Shown piece by piece: positions 39,830-53,490 of a DNA stretch of 64,000 nt. The position numbers were made by a program, and so were the translations under genes. Under the pieces are notes generated by a model that ran no database searches, was not told the DNA's origin, and saw only the letters and a list, made by a program, of their open reading frames with translations. Source of the DNA: Saposhnikovia divaricata. Lineage: Eukaryota > Streptophyta > Magnoliopsida > Apiales > Apiaceae. Location of the stretch: positions 1,798,001 to 1,862,000 of the forward strand of contig JAZHRN010000137.1 of the NCBI GenBank assembly GCA_036435485.1, given 5' to 3'. Every line of letters starts with the position of its first letter. The first letter of the stretch is position 1.

Positions 39830-41024
39830 TGATTTTTAAAAATATCCCGTGTACTAACCCCTTTGGGGTTTAGGGTTCATGGTTCCAAAAATCGAGTTTC
39901 GATCATATCAGCTCCGATTCCGGTCCGAAATGCGTCAAATAAAATTTCGTTGTATTCCAATAACCCATAGGAACAAAATATGTAAAAATATCCACAAAAT
40001 GGACCGACTCGATTTTTAACAATATCTCGTGTGCAAACACCTATTTAGGATTATCCGAAAACCGAGTTTCGATCATATCAGCTCCGATTCAGGTCCAAAT
40101 TTCGTCAAATAAAATTTCATTGAATTCCAATAATCCATAAGAACAAAATATGTAAAAATATCCCTAAACTGGTTCGACTCAATTTTTAACAATATCTCGT
40201 GTACTAACCCCTTTGAGGATTATCCGAAAACCAAGTTTCGGTCATTTCAGCCCCGATTCAGGTCCAAACTGCACCAAATAAAATTTCATTGCATTCCAAT
40301 AACCCATAAGAACAAAATATATTAAAATATCCAGAAAATGGTCCGACTCGATTTTTAACAATATCCCGTCTACTAACCCATTTGAGGATTATCCAAAAAT
40401 CGAGTTTCGATTATATCAGCTCTGATTCAGGTCTGAATTGCGTCAAATAAAATTTCGTTGAATTCCAATAACCAATAGGAACAAAATATGTAAAAATATC
40501 CACAAAATGGTCCGACTTGATTTTTAACAATATCCCGTGTACTAACCCATTTGAGGATTATCCAAAAATCGAGTTTCGATTATATCAGCTCTGATTCAGG
40601 TCTGAATTGCGTCAAATAAAATTTCGTTGAATTCCAATAACCCATAGGAACAAAATATGTAAAAATATCCACAAAATGGTCCGACTTGATTTTTAACAAT
40701 ATCCCGTGTACTAACCCCTTTGAGAATTTTCCGAAAACCGAGTTTCGATCATATCAACTCCGATTCCGGTCCGAACTGCGTCAAATAAAATTTGGTTGAA
40801 TTCCAATAACCCATAGGAACAAAATATGTAAAAATATCCATAAAATGGTCCGACTCGATTTTTAACAATATCCCATGTACTAACCCCTTTGAGGATTATC
40901 CGAAAACCGAGTTTCGATCATATCAGCTTCGATTCAAGTCCGAACGGCACCAAATAAAATTTCATTGAATTCCAATAACCCATAGGAACAAAAAATATAA
41001 AAATATCCACAAAATGGTCCAACT
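39830..41024 (+). repeat. 1195-bp seven-monomer unit (F-A-B-C-C'-D-E)
   Basis: F spacing grows by exactly 169 bp because a second C-type monomer stands next to C. The two C copies share TCTGATTCAGGTCTG near 40421 and 40589. The first reads ATAACCAATAGG and the second ATAACCCATAGG. D reads ATCAACTCC and AAATTTGGTTG, variants that mark the next 13 kb. The same layout recurs at 47501, 51595 and 62013. Confidence 0.9.
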
Positions 41025-44000
41025 TGATTTTTAAAAATATCCCGTGTACTAACCCCTTTGGGGTTTAGGGTTCATGGTTCCAAAAACCGAGTTTCGATCA
41101 TATCAGCTCCGATTCCGATCCGAAATGCGTCAAATAAAATTTCGTTGTATTCCGATAACCCATAGGAATAAAATATGTAAAAATATCCACAAAATGGACC
41201 GAATCGATTTTTAACAATATCTCGTGTGCAAACACCTATTTAGGATTATCCGAAAACCGAGTTTCGATCATATCAGCTCCGATTCAGGTCCAAATTTCGT
41301 CAAATAAAATTTCATTGAATTCCAATAATCCATAAGAACAAAATATGTAAAAATATCCCTAAACTGGTTTGACTCAATTTTTAACAATATCTCGTGTACT
41401 AACCCCTTTGAGGATTATCCGAAAACCGAGTTTCGTTCATTTCAGCCTCGATTCAGGTCCAAACTGCACCAAATAAAATTTCATTGCATTCCAATAACCC
41501 ATAAGAACAAAATATGTAAAAATATCCAAAAAAATGGTCCGACTCGATTTTTAACAATATCCCGTGTACTAACCCTTTTGAGGATTATCCAAAATTCGAG
41601 TTTCGATTATATCAGCTCCGATTCAGGTCTGAATTGCGTCAAATAAAATTTCGTTGTATTCCAATAACCCATAGGAACAAAATATGTAAAAATATCCACA
41701 AAATGGACCGACTCGATTTTTAACAATATCTCGTGTGCAAACACCTATTTAGGATTATCCGAAAACCGAGTTTCGATCATATCAGCTCCGATTCAGGTCC
41801 AAATTTCGTCAAATAAAATTTCATTGAATTCCAATAATCCATAAGAACAAAATATGTAAAAATATCCCTAAACTAGTTCGACTCAATTTTTAACAATATC
41901 TCGTGTACTAACCCCTTTGAGGATTATCCGAAAACCAAGTTTCGGTCATTTCAGCCCCGATTCAGGTCCAAACTGCACCAAATAAAATTTCATTGCATTC
42001 CAATAACCCATAAGAACAAAATATGTTAAAATATCCAGAAAATGGTCCGACTCGATTTTTAACAATATCCCGTGTACTAACCCATTTGAGGATTATCCAA
42101 AAATCGAGTTTCGATTATATCAGCTCTGATTCAGGTCTGAATTGCGTCAAATAAAATTTCGTTGAATTCCAATAACCAATAGGAACAAAATATGTAAAAA
42201 TATCCACAAAATGGTCCGACTTGATTTTTAACAATATCCCGTGTACTAACCCATTTGAGGATTATCCAAAAATCGAGTTTCGATTATATCAGCTCCGATT
42301 CAGGTCTGAATTGCGTCAAATAAAATTTCGTTGAATTCCAATAACCCATAGGAACAAAATATGTAAAAATATCCACAAAATGGTCCGACTTGATTTTTAA
42401 CAATATCCCGTGTACTAACCCCTTTGAGAATTTTCCGAAAACCGAGTTTCGATCATATCAACTCCGATTCCGGTCCGAACTGCGTCAAATAAAATTTGGT
42501 TGAATTCCAATAACCCATAGGAACAAAATATGTAAAAATATCCATAAAATGGTCCGACTCGATTTTTAACAATATCCCATGTACTAACCCCTTTGAGGAT
42601 TATCCGAAAACCGAGTTTCGATCATATCAGCTTCGATTCAAGTCCGAACGGAACCAAATAAAATTTCATTGAATTCCAATAACCCATAGGAACAAAATAT
42701 ATAAAAATATCCACAAAATGGTCCAACTTGATTTTTAAAAATATCCCGTGTACTAACCCCTTTGGGGTTTAGGGTTCATGGTTCCAAAAACCGAGTTTCG
42801 ATCATATCAGCTCCGATTCCGATCCGAAATGCGTCAAATAAAATTTCGTTGTATTCCGATAACCCATAGGAACAAAATATGTAAAAATATCCACAAAATG
42901 GACCGACTCGATTTTTAACAATATCTCGTGTGCAAACACCTATTTAGGATTATCCGAAAACCGAGTTTCGATCATATCAGCTCCGATTCAGGTCCAAATT
43001 TCGTCAAATAAAATTTCATTGAATTCCAATAATCCATAAGAACAAAATATGTAAAAATATCCCTAAACTGGTTTGACTCAATTTTTAACAATATCTCGTG
43101 TACTAACCCCTTTGAGGATTATCCGAAAACCGAGTTTCGTTCATTTCAGCCTCGATTCAGGTCCAAACTGCACCAAATAAAATTTCATTGCATTCCAATA
43201 ACCCATAAGAACAAAATATGTAAAAATATCCAAAAAAATGGTCCGACTCGATTTTTAACAATATCCCGTGTACTAACCCATTTGAGGATTATCCAAAATT
43301 CGAGTTTCGATTATATCAGCTCCGATTCAGGTCTGAATTGCGTCAAATAAAATTTCGTTGTATTCCAATAACCCATAGGAACAAAATATGTAAAAATATC
43401 CACAAAATGGACCGACTCGATTTTTAACAATATCTCGTGTGCAAACACCTATTTAGGATTATCCGAAAACCGAGTTTCGATCATATCAGCTCCGATTCAG
43501 GTCCAAATTTCGTCAAATAAAATTTCATTGAATTCCAATAATCCATAAGAACAAAATATGTAAAAATATCCCTAAACTGGTTCGACTCAATTTTTAACAA
43601 TATCTCGTGTACTAACCCCTTTGAGGATTATCCGAAAACCAAGTTTCGGTCATTTCAGCCCCGATTCAGGTCCAAACTGCACCAAATAAAATTTCATTGC
43701 ATTCCAATAACCCATAAGAACAAAATATGTTAAAATATCCAGAAAATGGTCCGACTCGATTTTTAACAATATCCCGTGTACTAACCCATTTGAGGATTAT
43801 CCAAAAATCGAGTTTCGATTATATCAGCTCTGATTCAGGTCTGAATTGCGTCAAATAAAATTTCGTTGAATTCCAATAACCAATAGGAACAAAATATGTA
43901 AAAATATCCACAAAATGGTCCGACTTGATTTTTAACAATATCCCGTGTACTAACCCATTTGAGGATTATCCAAAAATCGAGTTTCGATTATATCAGCTCC

Positions 44001-46136
44001 GATTCAGGTCTGAATTGCGTCAAATAAAATTTCGTTGAATTCCAATAACCCATAGGAACAAAATATGTAAAAATATCCACAAAATGGTCCGACTTGATTT
44101 TTAACAATATCCCGTGTACTAACCCCTTTGAGAATTTTCCGAAAACCGAGTTTCGATCATATCAACTCCGATTCCGGTCCGAACTGCGTCAAATAAAATT
44201 TGGTTGAATTCCAATAACCCATAGGAACAAAATATGTAAAAATATCCATAAAATGGTCCGACTCGATTTTTAACAATATCCCATGTACTAACCCCTTTGA
44301 GGATTATCCGAAAACCGAGTTTCGATCATATCAGCTTCGATTCAAGTCCGAACGGCACCAAATAAAATTTCATTGAATTCCAATAACCCATAGGAACAAA
44401 ATATATAAAAATATCCACAAAATGGTCCAACTTGATTTTTAAAAATATCCCGTGTACTAACCCCTTTGGGGTTTAGGGTTCATGGTTCCAAAAACCGAGT
44501 TTCGATCATATCAGCTCCGATTCCGATCCGAAATGCGTCAAATAAAATTTCGTTGTATTCCGATAACCCATAGGAACAAAATATGTAAAAATATCCACAA
44601 AATGGACCGACTCGATTTTTAACAATATCTCGTGTGCAAACACCTATTTAGGATTATCCGAAAACCGAGTTTCGATCATATCAGCTCCGATTCAGGTCCA
44701 AATTTCGTCAAATAAAATTTCATTGAATTCCAATAATCCATAAGAACAAAATATGTAAAAATATCCCTAAACTGGTTTGACTCAATTTTTAACAATATCT
44801 CGTGTACTAACCCCTTTGAGGATTATCCGAAAACCGAGTTTCGTTCATTTCAGCCTCGATTCAGGTCCAAACTGCACCAAATAAAATTTCATTGCATTCC
44901 AATAACCCATAAGAACAAAATATGTAAAAATATCCAAAAAAATGGTCCGACTCGATTTTTAACAATATCCCGTGTACTAACCCATTTGAGGATTATCCAA
45001 AATTCGAGTTTCGATTATATCAGCTCCGATTCAGGTCTGAATTGCGTCAAATAAAATTTCGTTGTATTCCAATAACCCATAGGAACAAAATATGTAAAAA
45101 TATCCACAAAATGGACCGACTCGATTTTTAACAATATCTCGTGTGCAAACACCTATTTAGGATTATCCGAAAACCGAGTTTCGATCATATCAGCTCCGAT
45201 TCAGGTCCGAATTTCGTCAAATAAAATTTCATTGAATTCCAATAATCCATAAGAACAAAATATGTAAAAATATCCCTAAACTGGTTCGACTCAATTTTTA
45301 ACAATATCTCGTGTACTAACCCCTTTGAGGATTATCCGAAAACCAAGTTTCGGTCATTTCAGCCCCGATTCAGGTCCAAACTGCACCAAATAAAATTTCA
45401 TTGCATTCCAATAACCCATAAGAACAAAATATGTTAAAATATCCAGAAAATGGTCCGACTCGATTTTTAACAATATCCCGTGTACTAACCCATTTGAGGA
45501 TTATCCAAAAATCGAGTTTCGATTATATCAGCTCTGATTCAGGTCTGAATTGCGTCAAATAAAATTTCGTTGAATTCCAATAACCAATAGGAACAAAATA
45601 TGTAAAAATATCCACAAAATGGTCCGACTTGATTTTTAACAATATCCCGTGTACTAACCCATTTGAGGATTATCCAAAAATCGAGTTTCGATTATATCAG
45701 CTCCGATTCAGGTCTGAATTGCGTCAAATAAAATTTCGTTGAATTCCAATAACCCATAGGAACAAAATATGTAAAAATATCCACAAAATGGTCCGACTTG
45801 ATTTTTAACAATATCCCGTGTACTAACCCCTTTGAGAATTTTCCGAAAACCGAGTTTCGATCATATCAACTCCGATTCCGGTCCGAACTGCGTCAAATAA
45901 AATTTGGTTGAATTCCAATAACCCATAGGAACAAAATATGTAAAAATATCCATAAAATGGTCCGACTCGATTTTTAACAATATCCCATGTACTAACCCCT
46001 TTGAGGATTATCCGAAAACCGAGTTTCGATCATATCAGCTTCGATTCAAGTCCGAACGGCACCAAATAAAATTTCATTGAATTCCAATAACCCATAGGAA
46101 CAAATTATATAAAAATATCCACAAAATGGTCCAACT
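41025..46136 (+). repeat. 1704-bp ten-monomer HOR, three tandem copies
   Basis: F starts at 41025, 42729, 44433 and 46137, each step exactly 1704. The order is F-A-B-(C/F)-A-B-C-C'-D-E. Only one telomere-motif F occurs per unit, because the second F-like position is a C/F hybrid without the motif. Shared private variants: GATTCCGATCCG and TTCCGATAACC in F, GTTCATTTCAGCCTCG in the first B, and a run of seven A near that B's end. Confidence 0.93.
41545..41713 (+). repeat. C/F hybrid monomer
   Basis: It begins as C (GAGGATTATCCAAAATTCG, GGTCTGAATTGCG) and ends as F (GTTGTATTCC, ATGGACCGACTCG), then A follows. It lacks the telomere-like motif because that lies in the first half of F. Copies recur at 43249, 44953, 49216, 53310, 55181 and 63559, so one exchange product has been spread by later amplification. 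Confidence 0.85.
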
Positions 46137-46993
46137 TGATTTTTAAAAATATCCCGTGTACTAACCCCTTTGGGGTTTAGGGTTCATGGTTCCAAAAACC
46201 GAGTTTCGATCATATCAGCTCCGATTCCGATCCGAAATGCGTCAAATAAAATTTCATTGTATTCCGATAACCCATAGGAACAAAATATGTAAAAATATCC
46301 ACAAAATGGACCGACTCGATTTTTAACAATATCTCGTGTGCAAACACCTATTTAGGATTATCCGAAAACCGAGTTTCGATCATATCAGCTGCGATTCAGG
46401 TCCAAATTTCGTCAAATAAAATTTCATTGAATTCCAATAATCCATAAGAACAAAATATGTAAAAATATCCCTAAACTGGTTCGACTCAATTTTTAACAAT
46501 ATCTCATGTACAAACCCCTTTGAGGATTATCCGAAAACCGAGTTTCGGTCATTTCAGCCCCGATTCAGGTCCAAACTGCACCAAATAAAATTTCATTGTA
46601 TTCCAATAACCCATAAGAACAAAATATATAAAAATATCCAGAAAATGGTCCGACTCAATTTTTAACAATATCCCGTGTACTAACCCATTTGAGGATTATC
46701 CAATAATCGAGTTTCGATTATATCAGCTCCGATTCAGGTCTGAATTGCGTCAAATAAAATTTCGTTGAATTCCAATAACCCATAGGAACAAAATATGTAA
46801 AAATATCCACAAAATGGTCCGACTTGATTTTTAACAATATCCCGTGTACTAACCCCTTTGAGAATTTTCCGAAAACCGAGTTTCGATCATATCAGCTCCG
46901 ATTCCGGTCCGAACTGCGTCAAATAAAATTTTGTTGAATTCCAATAACCCATAGGAACAAAATATGTAAAAATATCCAGAAAATGGTCCGACT

Positions 46994-47500
46994 CAATTTT
47001 TAACAATATCCCGTGTACTAACCCCTTTGAGGATTATCCGAAAACCGAGTTTCGATCATATCAGCTTCGATTCAAGTCCGAACGACACCAAATAAAATTT
47101 AATTGAATTCCAATAACCCATAGGAACAAAAAATATAAAAATATCCACAAAATGGTCAAACTTGATTTTTAACGATATCCCGTATACTAACCCCTTTGAG
47201 AATTTTCCGAAAGCCGAGTTTCGATCATATCAGCTCCGATTCCGGTCCGAACTGCGTCAAATAAAATTTCGTTGAATTCCAATAACCCATAGGAACAAAA
47301 TATGTAAAAATATCCAGAAAATGGTCCGACTCGATTTTTAACAATATCCCGTGTACTAACCCCTTTGAGGATTATCCGAAAACCGAGTTTCGATCATATC
47401 AGCTTCGATTCAAGTCCGAACGGCACCAAATAAAATTTCATTGAATTCCAATAACCCATAGGAACAAAATATATAAAAATATCCACAAAATGGTCCAACT
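46994..47500 (+). repeat. Doubled D-E pair inside the 8-monomer unit (E-D-E)
   Basis: E at 46994-47162 is followed by a D-type monomer at 47163-47331 and another E at 47332-47500 before F. The extra D reads TTAACGATATCCCGTATAC and CCGAAAGCCGAG, so its first bases resemble an F variant. The E before it reads AACGACACC and GTCAAACTTG. The same arrangement is 4094 bp later, and a third, slightly altered copy lies near 54.2-54.5 kb. Confidence 0.8.
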
Positions 47501-49554
47501 TGATTTTTAAAAATATCCCGTGTACTAACCCCTTTGGGGTTTAGGGTTCATGGTTCCAAAAACCGAGTTTCGATCATATCAGCTCCGATTCCGGTCCGAA
47601 ATGCGTCAAATAAAATTTCATTGTATTCCAATAACCCATAGGAACAAAATATGTAAAAATATCCTCAAAATGGACCGACTCGATTTTTAACAATATCTCG
47701 TGTGCAAACACCTATTTAGGATTATCCGAAAACCGAGTTTCGATCATATCAGCTCCGATTCAGGTCCAAATTTCGTCAAATAAAATTTCATTGAATTCCA
47801 ATAATCCATAAGAACAAAATATGTAAAAATATCCCTAAACTGGTTCGACTCAATTTTTAACAATATCTCGTGTACTAACCCCTTTGAGGAGTATCCGAAA
47901 ACCGAGTTTCGGTCATTTCAGCCCCGATTCAGGTCCAAACTGCACCAAATAAAATTTCATTGCATTCCAATAACCCATAAGAACAAAATATGTTAAAATA
48001 TCCAGAAAATGGTCCGACTCGATTTTTAACAATATCCCGTGTACTAACCCATTTGAGGATTATCCAAAAATCGAGTTTCGATAATATCAGCTCTGATTCA
48101 GGTCTGAATTGCGTCAAATAAAATTTCGTTGAATTCCAATAACCAATAGGAACAAAATATGTAAAAATATCCACAAAATGGTCCGACTTGATTTTTAACA
48201 ATATCCCGTGTACTAACCCATTTGAGGATTATCCAAAAATCGAGTTTCGATTATATCAGCTCCGATTCAGGTCTGAATTGCGTCAAATAAAATTTCGTTG
48301 AATTCCAATAACCCATAGGAACAAAATATGTAAAAATATCCACAAAATGGTCCGACTTGATTTTTAACAATATCCCGTGTACTAACCCCTTTGAGAATTT
48401 TCCGAAAACCGAGTTTCGATCATATCAACTCCGATTCCGGTCCGAACTGCGTCAAATAAAATTTGGTTGAATTCCAATAACCCATAGGAACAAAATATGT
48501 AAAAATATCCATAAAATGGTCCGACTCGATTTTTAACAATATCCCATGTACTAACCCCTTTGAGGATTATCCGAAAACCGAGTTTCGATCATATCAGCTT
48601 CGATTCAAGTCCGAACGGCACCAAATAAAATTTCATTGAATTCCAATAACCCATAGGAACAAAATATATAAAAATATCCACAAAATGGTCCAACTTGATT
48701 TTTAAAAATATCCCGTGTACTAACCCCTTTGGGGTTTAGGGTTCATGGTTCCAAAAACCGAGTTTCGATCATATCAGCTCCGATTCCGATCCGAAATGCG
48801 TCAAATAAAATTTCGTTGTATTCCGATAACCCATAGGAACAAAATATGTAAAAATATCCACAAAATGGACCGACTCGATTTTTAACAATATCTCGTGTGC
48901 AAACACCTATTTAGGATTATCCGAAAACCGAGTTTCGATCATATCAGCTCCGATTCAGGTCCAAATTTCGTCAAATAAAATTTCATTGAATTCCAATAAT
49001 CCATAAGAACAAAATATGTAAAAATATCCCTAAACTGGTTTGACTCAATTTTTAACAATATCTCGTGTACTAACCCCTTTGAGGATTATCCGAAAACCGA
49101 GTTTCGTTCATTTCAGCCTCGATTCAGGTCCAAACTGCACCAAATAAAATTTCATTGCATTCCAATAACCCATAAGAACAAAATATGTAAAAATATCCAA
49201 AAAAATGGTCCGACTCGATTTTTAACAATATCCCGTGTACTAACCCATTTGAGGATTATCCAAAATTCGAGTTTCGATTATATCAGCTCCGATTCAGGTC
49301 TGAATTGCGTCAAATAAAATTTCGTTGTATTCCAATAACCCATAGGAACAAAATATGTAAAAATATCCACAAAATGGACCGACTCGATTTTTAACAATAT
49401 CTCGTGTGCAAACACCTATTTAGGATTATCCGAAAACCGAGTTTCGATCATATCAGCTCCGATTCAGGTCCGAATTTCGTCAAATAAAATTTCATTGAAT
49501 TCCAATAATCCATAAGAACAAAATATGTAAAAATATCCCTAAACTGGTTCGACT

Positions 49555-49723
49555 CAATTTTTAACAATATCTCGTGTACTAACCCCTTTGAGGATTATCC
49601 GAAAACCAAGTTTCGGTCATTTCAGCCCCGATTCAGGTCCAAACTGCACCAAATAAAATTTCATTGCATTCCAATAACCCATAAGAACAAAATATGTTAA
49701 AATATCCACAAAATGGTCCGACT
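49555..49723 (+). repeat. B monomer with C-type end (B/C hybrid)
   Basis: It is B through TATGTTAAAATATCC and then reads CACAAAATGGTCCGACTTG, as C does. One C is missing, which makes this unit 1535 bp rather than 1704 bp. It marks the junction between the two 4094-bp copies near 49.69 kb. Confidence 0.78.
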
Positions 49724-52700
49724 TGATTTTTAACAATATCCCGTGTACTAACCCATTTGAGGATTATCCAAAAATCGAGTTTCGATTATATCAGCTCCGA
49801 TTCAGGTCTGAATTGCGTCAAATAAAATTTCGTTGAATTCCAATAACCCATAGGAACAAAATATGTAAAAATATCCACAAAATGGTCCGACTTGATTTTT
49901 AACAATATCCCGTGTACTAACCCCTTTGAGAATTTTCCGAAAACCGAGTTTCGATCATATCAACTCCGATTCCGGTCCGAACTGCGTCAAATAAAATTTG
50001 GTTGAATTCCAATAACCCATAGGAACAAAATATGTAAAAATATCCATAAAATGGTCCGACTCGATTTTTAACAATATCCCATGTACTAACCCCTTTGAGG
50101 ATTATCCGAAAACCGAGTTTCGATCATATCAGCTTCGATTCAAGTCCGAACGGCACCAAATAAAATTTCATTGAATTCCAATAACCCATAGGAACAAATT
50201 ATATAAAAATATCCACAAAATGGTCCAACTTGATTTTTAAAAATATCCCGTGTACTAACCCCTTTGGGGTTTAGGGTTCATGGTTCCAAAAACCGAGTTT
50301 CGATCATATCAGCTCCGATTCCGATCCGAAATGCGTCAAATAAAATTTCATTGTATTCCGATAACCCATAGGAACAAAATATGTAAAAATATCCACAAAA
50401 TGGACCGACTCGATTTTTAACAATATCTCGTGTGCAAACACCTATTTAGGATTATCCGAAAACCGAGTTTCGATCATATCAGCTGCGATTCAGGTCCAAA
50501 TTTCGTCAAATAAAATTTCATTGAATTCCAATAATCCATAAGAACAAAATATGTAAAAATATCCCTAAACTGGTTCGACTCAATTTTTAACAATATCTCA
50601 TGTACAAACCCCTTTGAGGATTATCCGAAAACCGAGTTTCGGTCATTTCAGCCCCGATTCAGGTCCAAACTGCACCAAATAAAATTTCATTGTATTCCAA
50701 TAACCCATAAGAACAAAATATATAAAAATATCCAGAAAATGGTCCGACTCAATTTTTAACAATATCCCGTGTACTAACCCATTTGAGGATTATCCAATAA
50801 TCGAGTTTCGATTATATCAGCTCCGATTCAGGTCTGAATTGCGTCAAATAAAATTTCGTTGAATTCCAATAACCCATAGGAACAAAATATGTAAAAATAT
50901 CCACAAAATGGTCCGACTTGATTTTTAACAATATCCCGTGTACTAACCCCTTTGAGAATTTTCCGAAAACCGAGTTTCGATCATATCAGCTCCGATTCCG
51001 GTCCGAACTGCGTCAAATAAAATTTTGTTGAATTCCAATAACCCATAGGAACAAAATATGTAAAAATATCCAGAAAATGGTCCGACTCAATTTTTAACAA
51101 TATCCCGTGTACTAACCCCTTTGAGGATTATCCGAAAACCGAGTTTCGATCATATCAGCTTCGATTCAAGTCCGAACGACACCAAATAAAATTTTATTGA
51201 ATTCCAATAACCCATAGGAACAAAAAATATAAAAATATCCACAAAATGGTCAAACTTGATTTTTAACGATATCCCGTATACTAACCCCTTTGAGAATTTT
51301 CCGAAAGCCGAGTTTCGATCATATCAGCTCCGATTCCGGTCCGAACTGCGTCAAATAAAATTTCGTTGAATTCCAATAACCCATAGGAACAAAATATGTA
51401 AAAATATCCAGAAAATGGTCCGACTCGATTTTTAACAATATCCCGTGTACTAACCCCTTTGAGGATTATCCGAAAACCGAGTTTCGATCATATCAGCTTC
51501 GATTCAAGTCCGAACGGCACCAAATAAAATTTCATTGAATTCCAATAACCCATAGGAACAAAATATATAAAAATATCCACAAAATGGTCCAACTTGATTT
51601 TTAAAAATATCCCGTGTACTAACCCCTTTGGGGTTTAGGGTTCATGGTTCCAAAAACCGAGTTTCGATCATATCAGCTCCGATTCCGGTCCGAAATGCGT
51701 CAAATAAAATTTCATTGTATTCCAATAACCCATAGGAACAAAATATGTAAAAATATCCTCAAAATGGACCGACTCGATTTTTAACAATATCTCGTGTGCA
51801 AACACCTATTTAGGATTATCCGAAAACCGAGTTTCGATCATATCAGCTCCGATTCAGGTCCAAATTTCGTCAAATAAAATTTCATTGAATTCCAATAATC
51901 CATAAGAACAAAATATGTAAAAATATCCCTAAACTGGTTCGACTCAATTTTTAACAATATCTCGTGTACTAACCCCTTTGAGGAGTATCCGAAAACCGAG
52001 TTTCGGTCATTTCAGCCCCGATTCAGGTCCAAACTGCACCAAATAAAATTTCATTGCATTCCAATAACCCATAAGAACAAAATATGTTAAAATATCCAGA
52101 AAATGGTCCGACTCGATTTTTAACAATATCCCGTGTACTAACCCATTTGAGGATTATCCAAAAATCGAGTTTCGATAATATCAGCTCTGATTCAGGTCTG
52201 AATTGCGTCAAATAAAATTTCGTTGAATTCCAATAACCAATAGGAACAAAATATGTAAAAATATCCACAAAATGGTCCGACTTGATTTTTAACAATATCC
52301 CGTGTACTAACCCATTTGAGGATTATCCAAAAATCGAGTTTCGATTATATCAGCTCCGATTCAGGTCTGAATTGCGTCAAATAAAATTTCGTTGAATTCC
52401 AATAACCCATAGGAACAAAATATGTAAAAATATCCACAAAATGGTCCGACTTGATTTTTAACAATATCCCGTGTACTAACCCCTTTGAGAATTTTCCGAA
52501 AACCGAGTTTCGATCATATCAACTCCGATTCCGGTCCGAACTGCGTCAAATAAAATTTGGTTGAATTCCAATAACCCATAGGAACAAAATATGTAAAAAT
52601 ATCCATAAAATGGTCCGACTCGATTTTTAACAATATCCCATGTACTAACCCCTTTGAGGATTATCCGAAAACCGAGTTTCGATCATATCAGCTTCGATTC

Positions 52701-53490
52701 AAGTCCGAACGGCACCAAATAAAATTTCATTGAATTCCAATAACCCATAGGAACAAAATATATAAAAATATCCACAAAATGGTCCAACTTGATTTTTAAA
52801 AATATCCCGTGTACTAACCCCTTTGGGGTTTAGGGTTCATGGTTCCAAAAACCGAGTTTCGATCATATCAGCTCCGATTCCGATCCGAAATGCGTCAAAT
52901 AAAATTTCGTTGTATTCCGATAACCCATAGGAACAAAATATGTAAAAATATCCACAAAATGGACCGACTCGATTTTTAACAATATCTCGTGTGCAAACAC
53001 CTATTTAGGATTATCCGAAAACCGAGTTTCGATCATATCAGCTCCGATTCAGGTCCAAATTTCGTCAAATAAAATTTCATTGAATTCCAATAATCCATAA
53101 GAACAAAATATGTAAAAATATCCCTAAACTGGTTTGACTCAATTTTTAACAATATCTCGTGTACTAACCCCTTTGAGGATTATCCGAAAACCGAGTTTCG
53201 TTCATTTCAGCCTCGATTCAGGTCCAAACTGCACCAAATAAAATTTCATTGCATTCCAATAACCCATAAGAACAAAATATGTAAAAATATCCAAAAAAAT
53301 GGTCCGACTCGATTTTTAACAATATCCCGTGTACTAACCCATTTGAGGATTATCCAAAATTCGAGTTTCGATTATATCAGCTCCGATTCAGGTCTGAATT
53401 GCGTCAAATAAAATTTCGTTGTATTCCAATAACCCATAGGAACAAAATATGTAAAAATATCCACAAAATGGACCGACTCGATTTTTAACA

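Larger units (their letters stand above)
45600..53490 (+). repeat. 4094-bp super-unit (24 monomers) in two tandem copies
   Basis: Each super-unit joins an 8-monomer unit (1364 bp), a 7-monomer unit (1195 bp) and a 9-monomer unit (1535 bp). F motifs at 46172/50266, 47536/51630 and 48731/52825 are all 4094 bp apart. Rare variants match at the same distance: AACAAATTATATAA 46099/50193, CCGAAAGCCGAG near 47209/51303, GAGGAGTATCC near 47886/51980, TTTCGATAATATC near 48076/52170. Copy 1 starts near 45.6 kb; similarity of copy 2 to copy 1 ends near 53.49 kb. Confidence 0.9.

Noticed and set aside
47929..52295. Two identical 90-codon minus-strand reading frames 4094 bp apart.
   Set aside because: They are identical because the whole 4094-bp block is duplicated. 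They cross monomer boundaries and read the satellite in antisense, so repetition is not evidence of coding selection.
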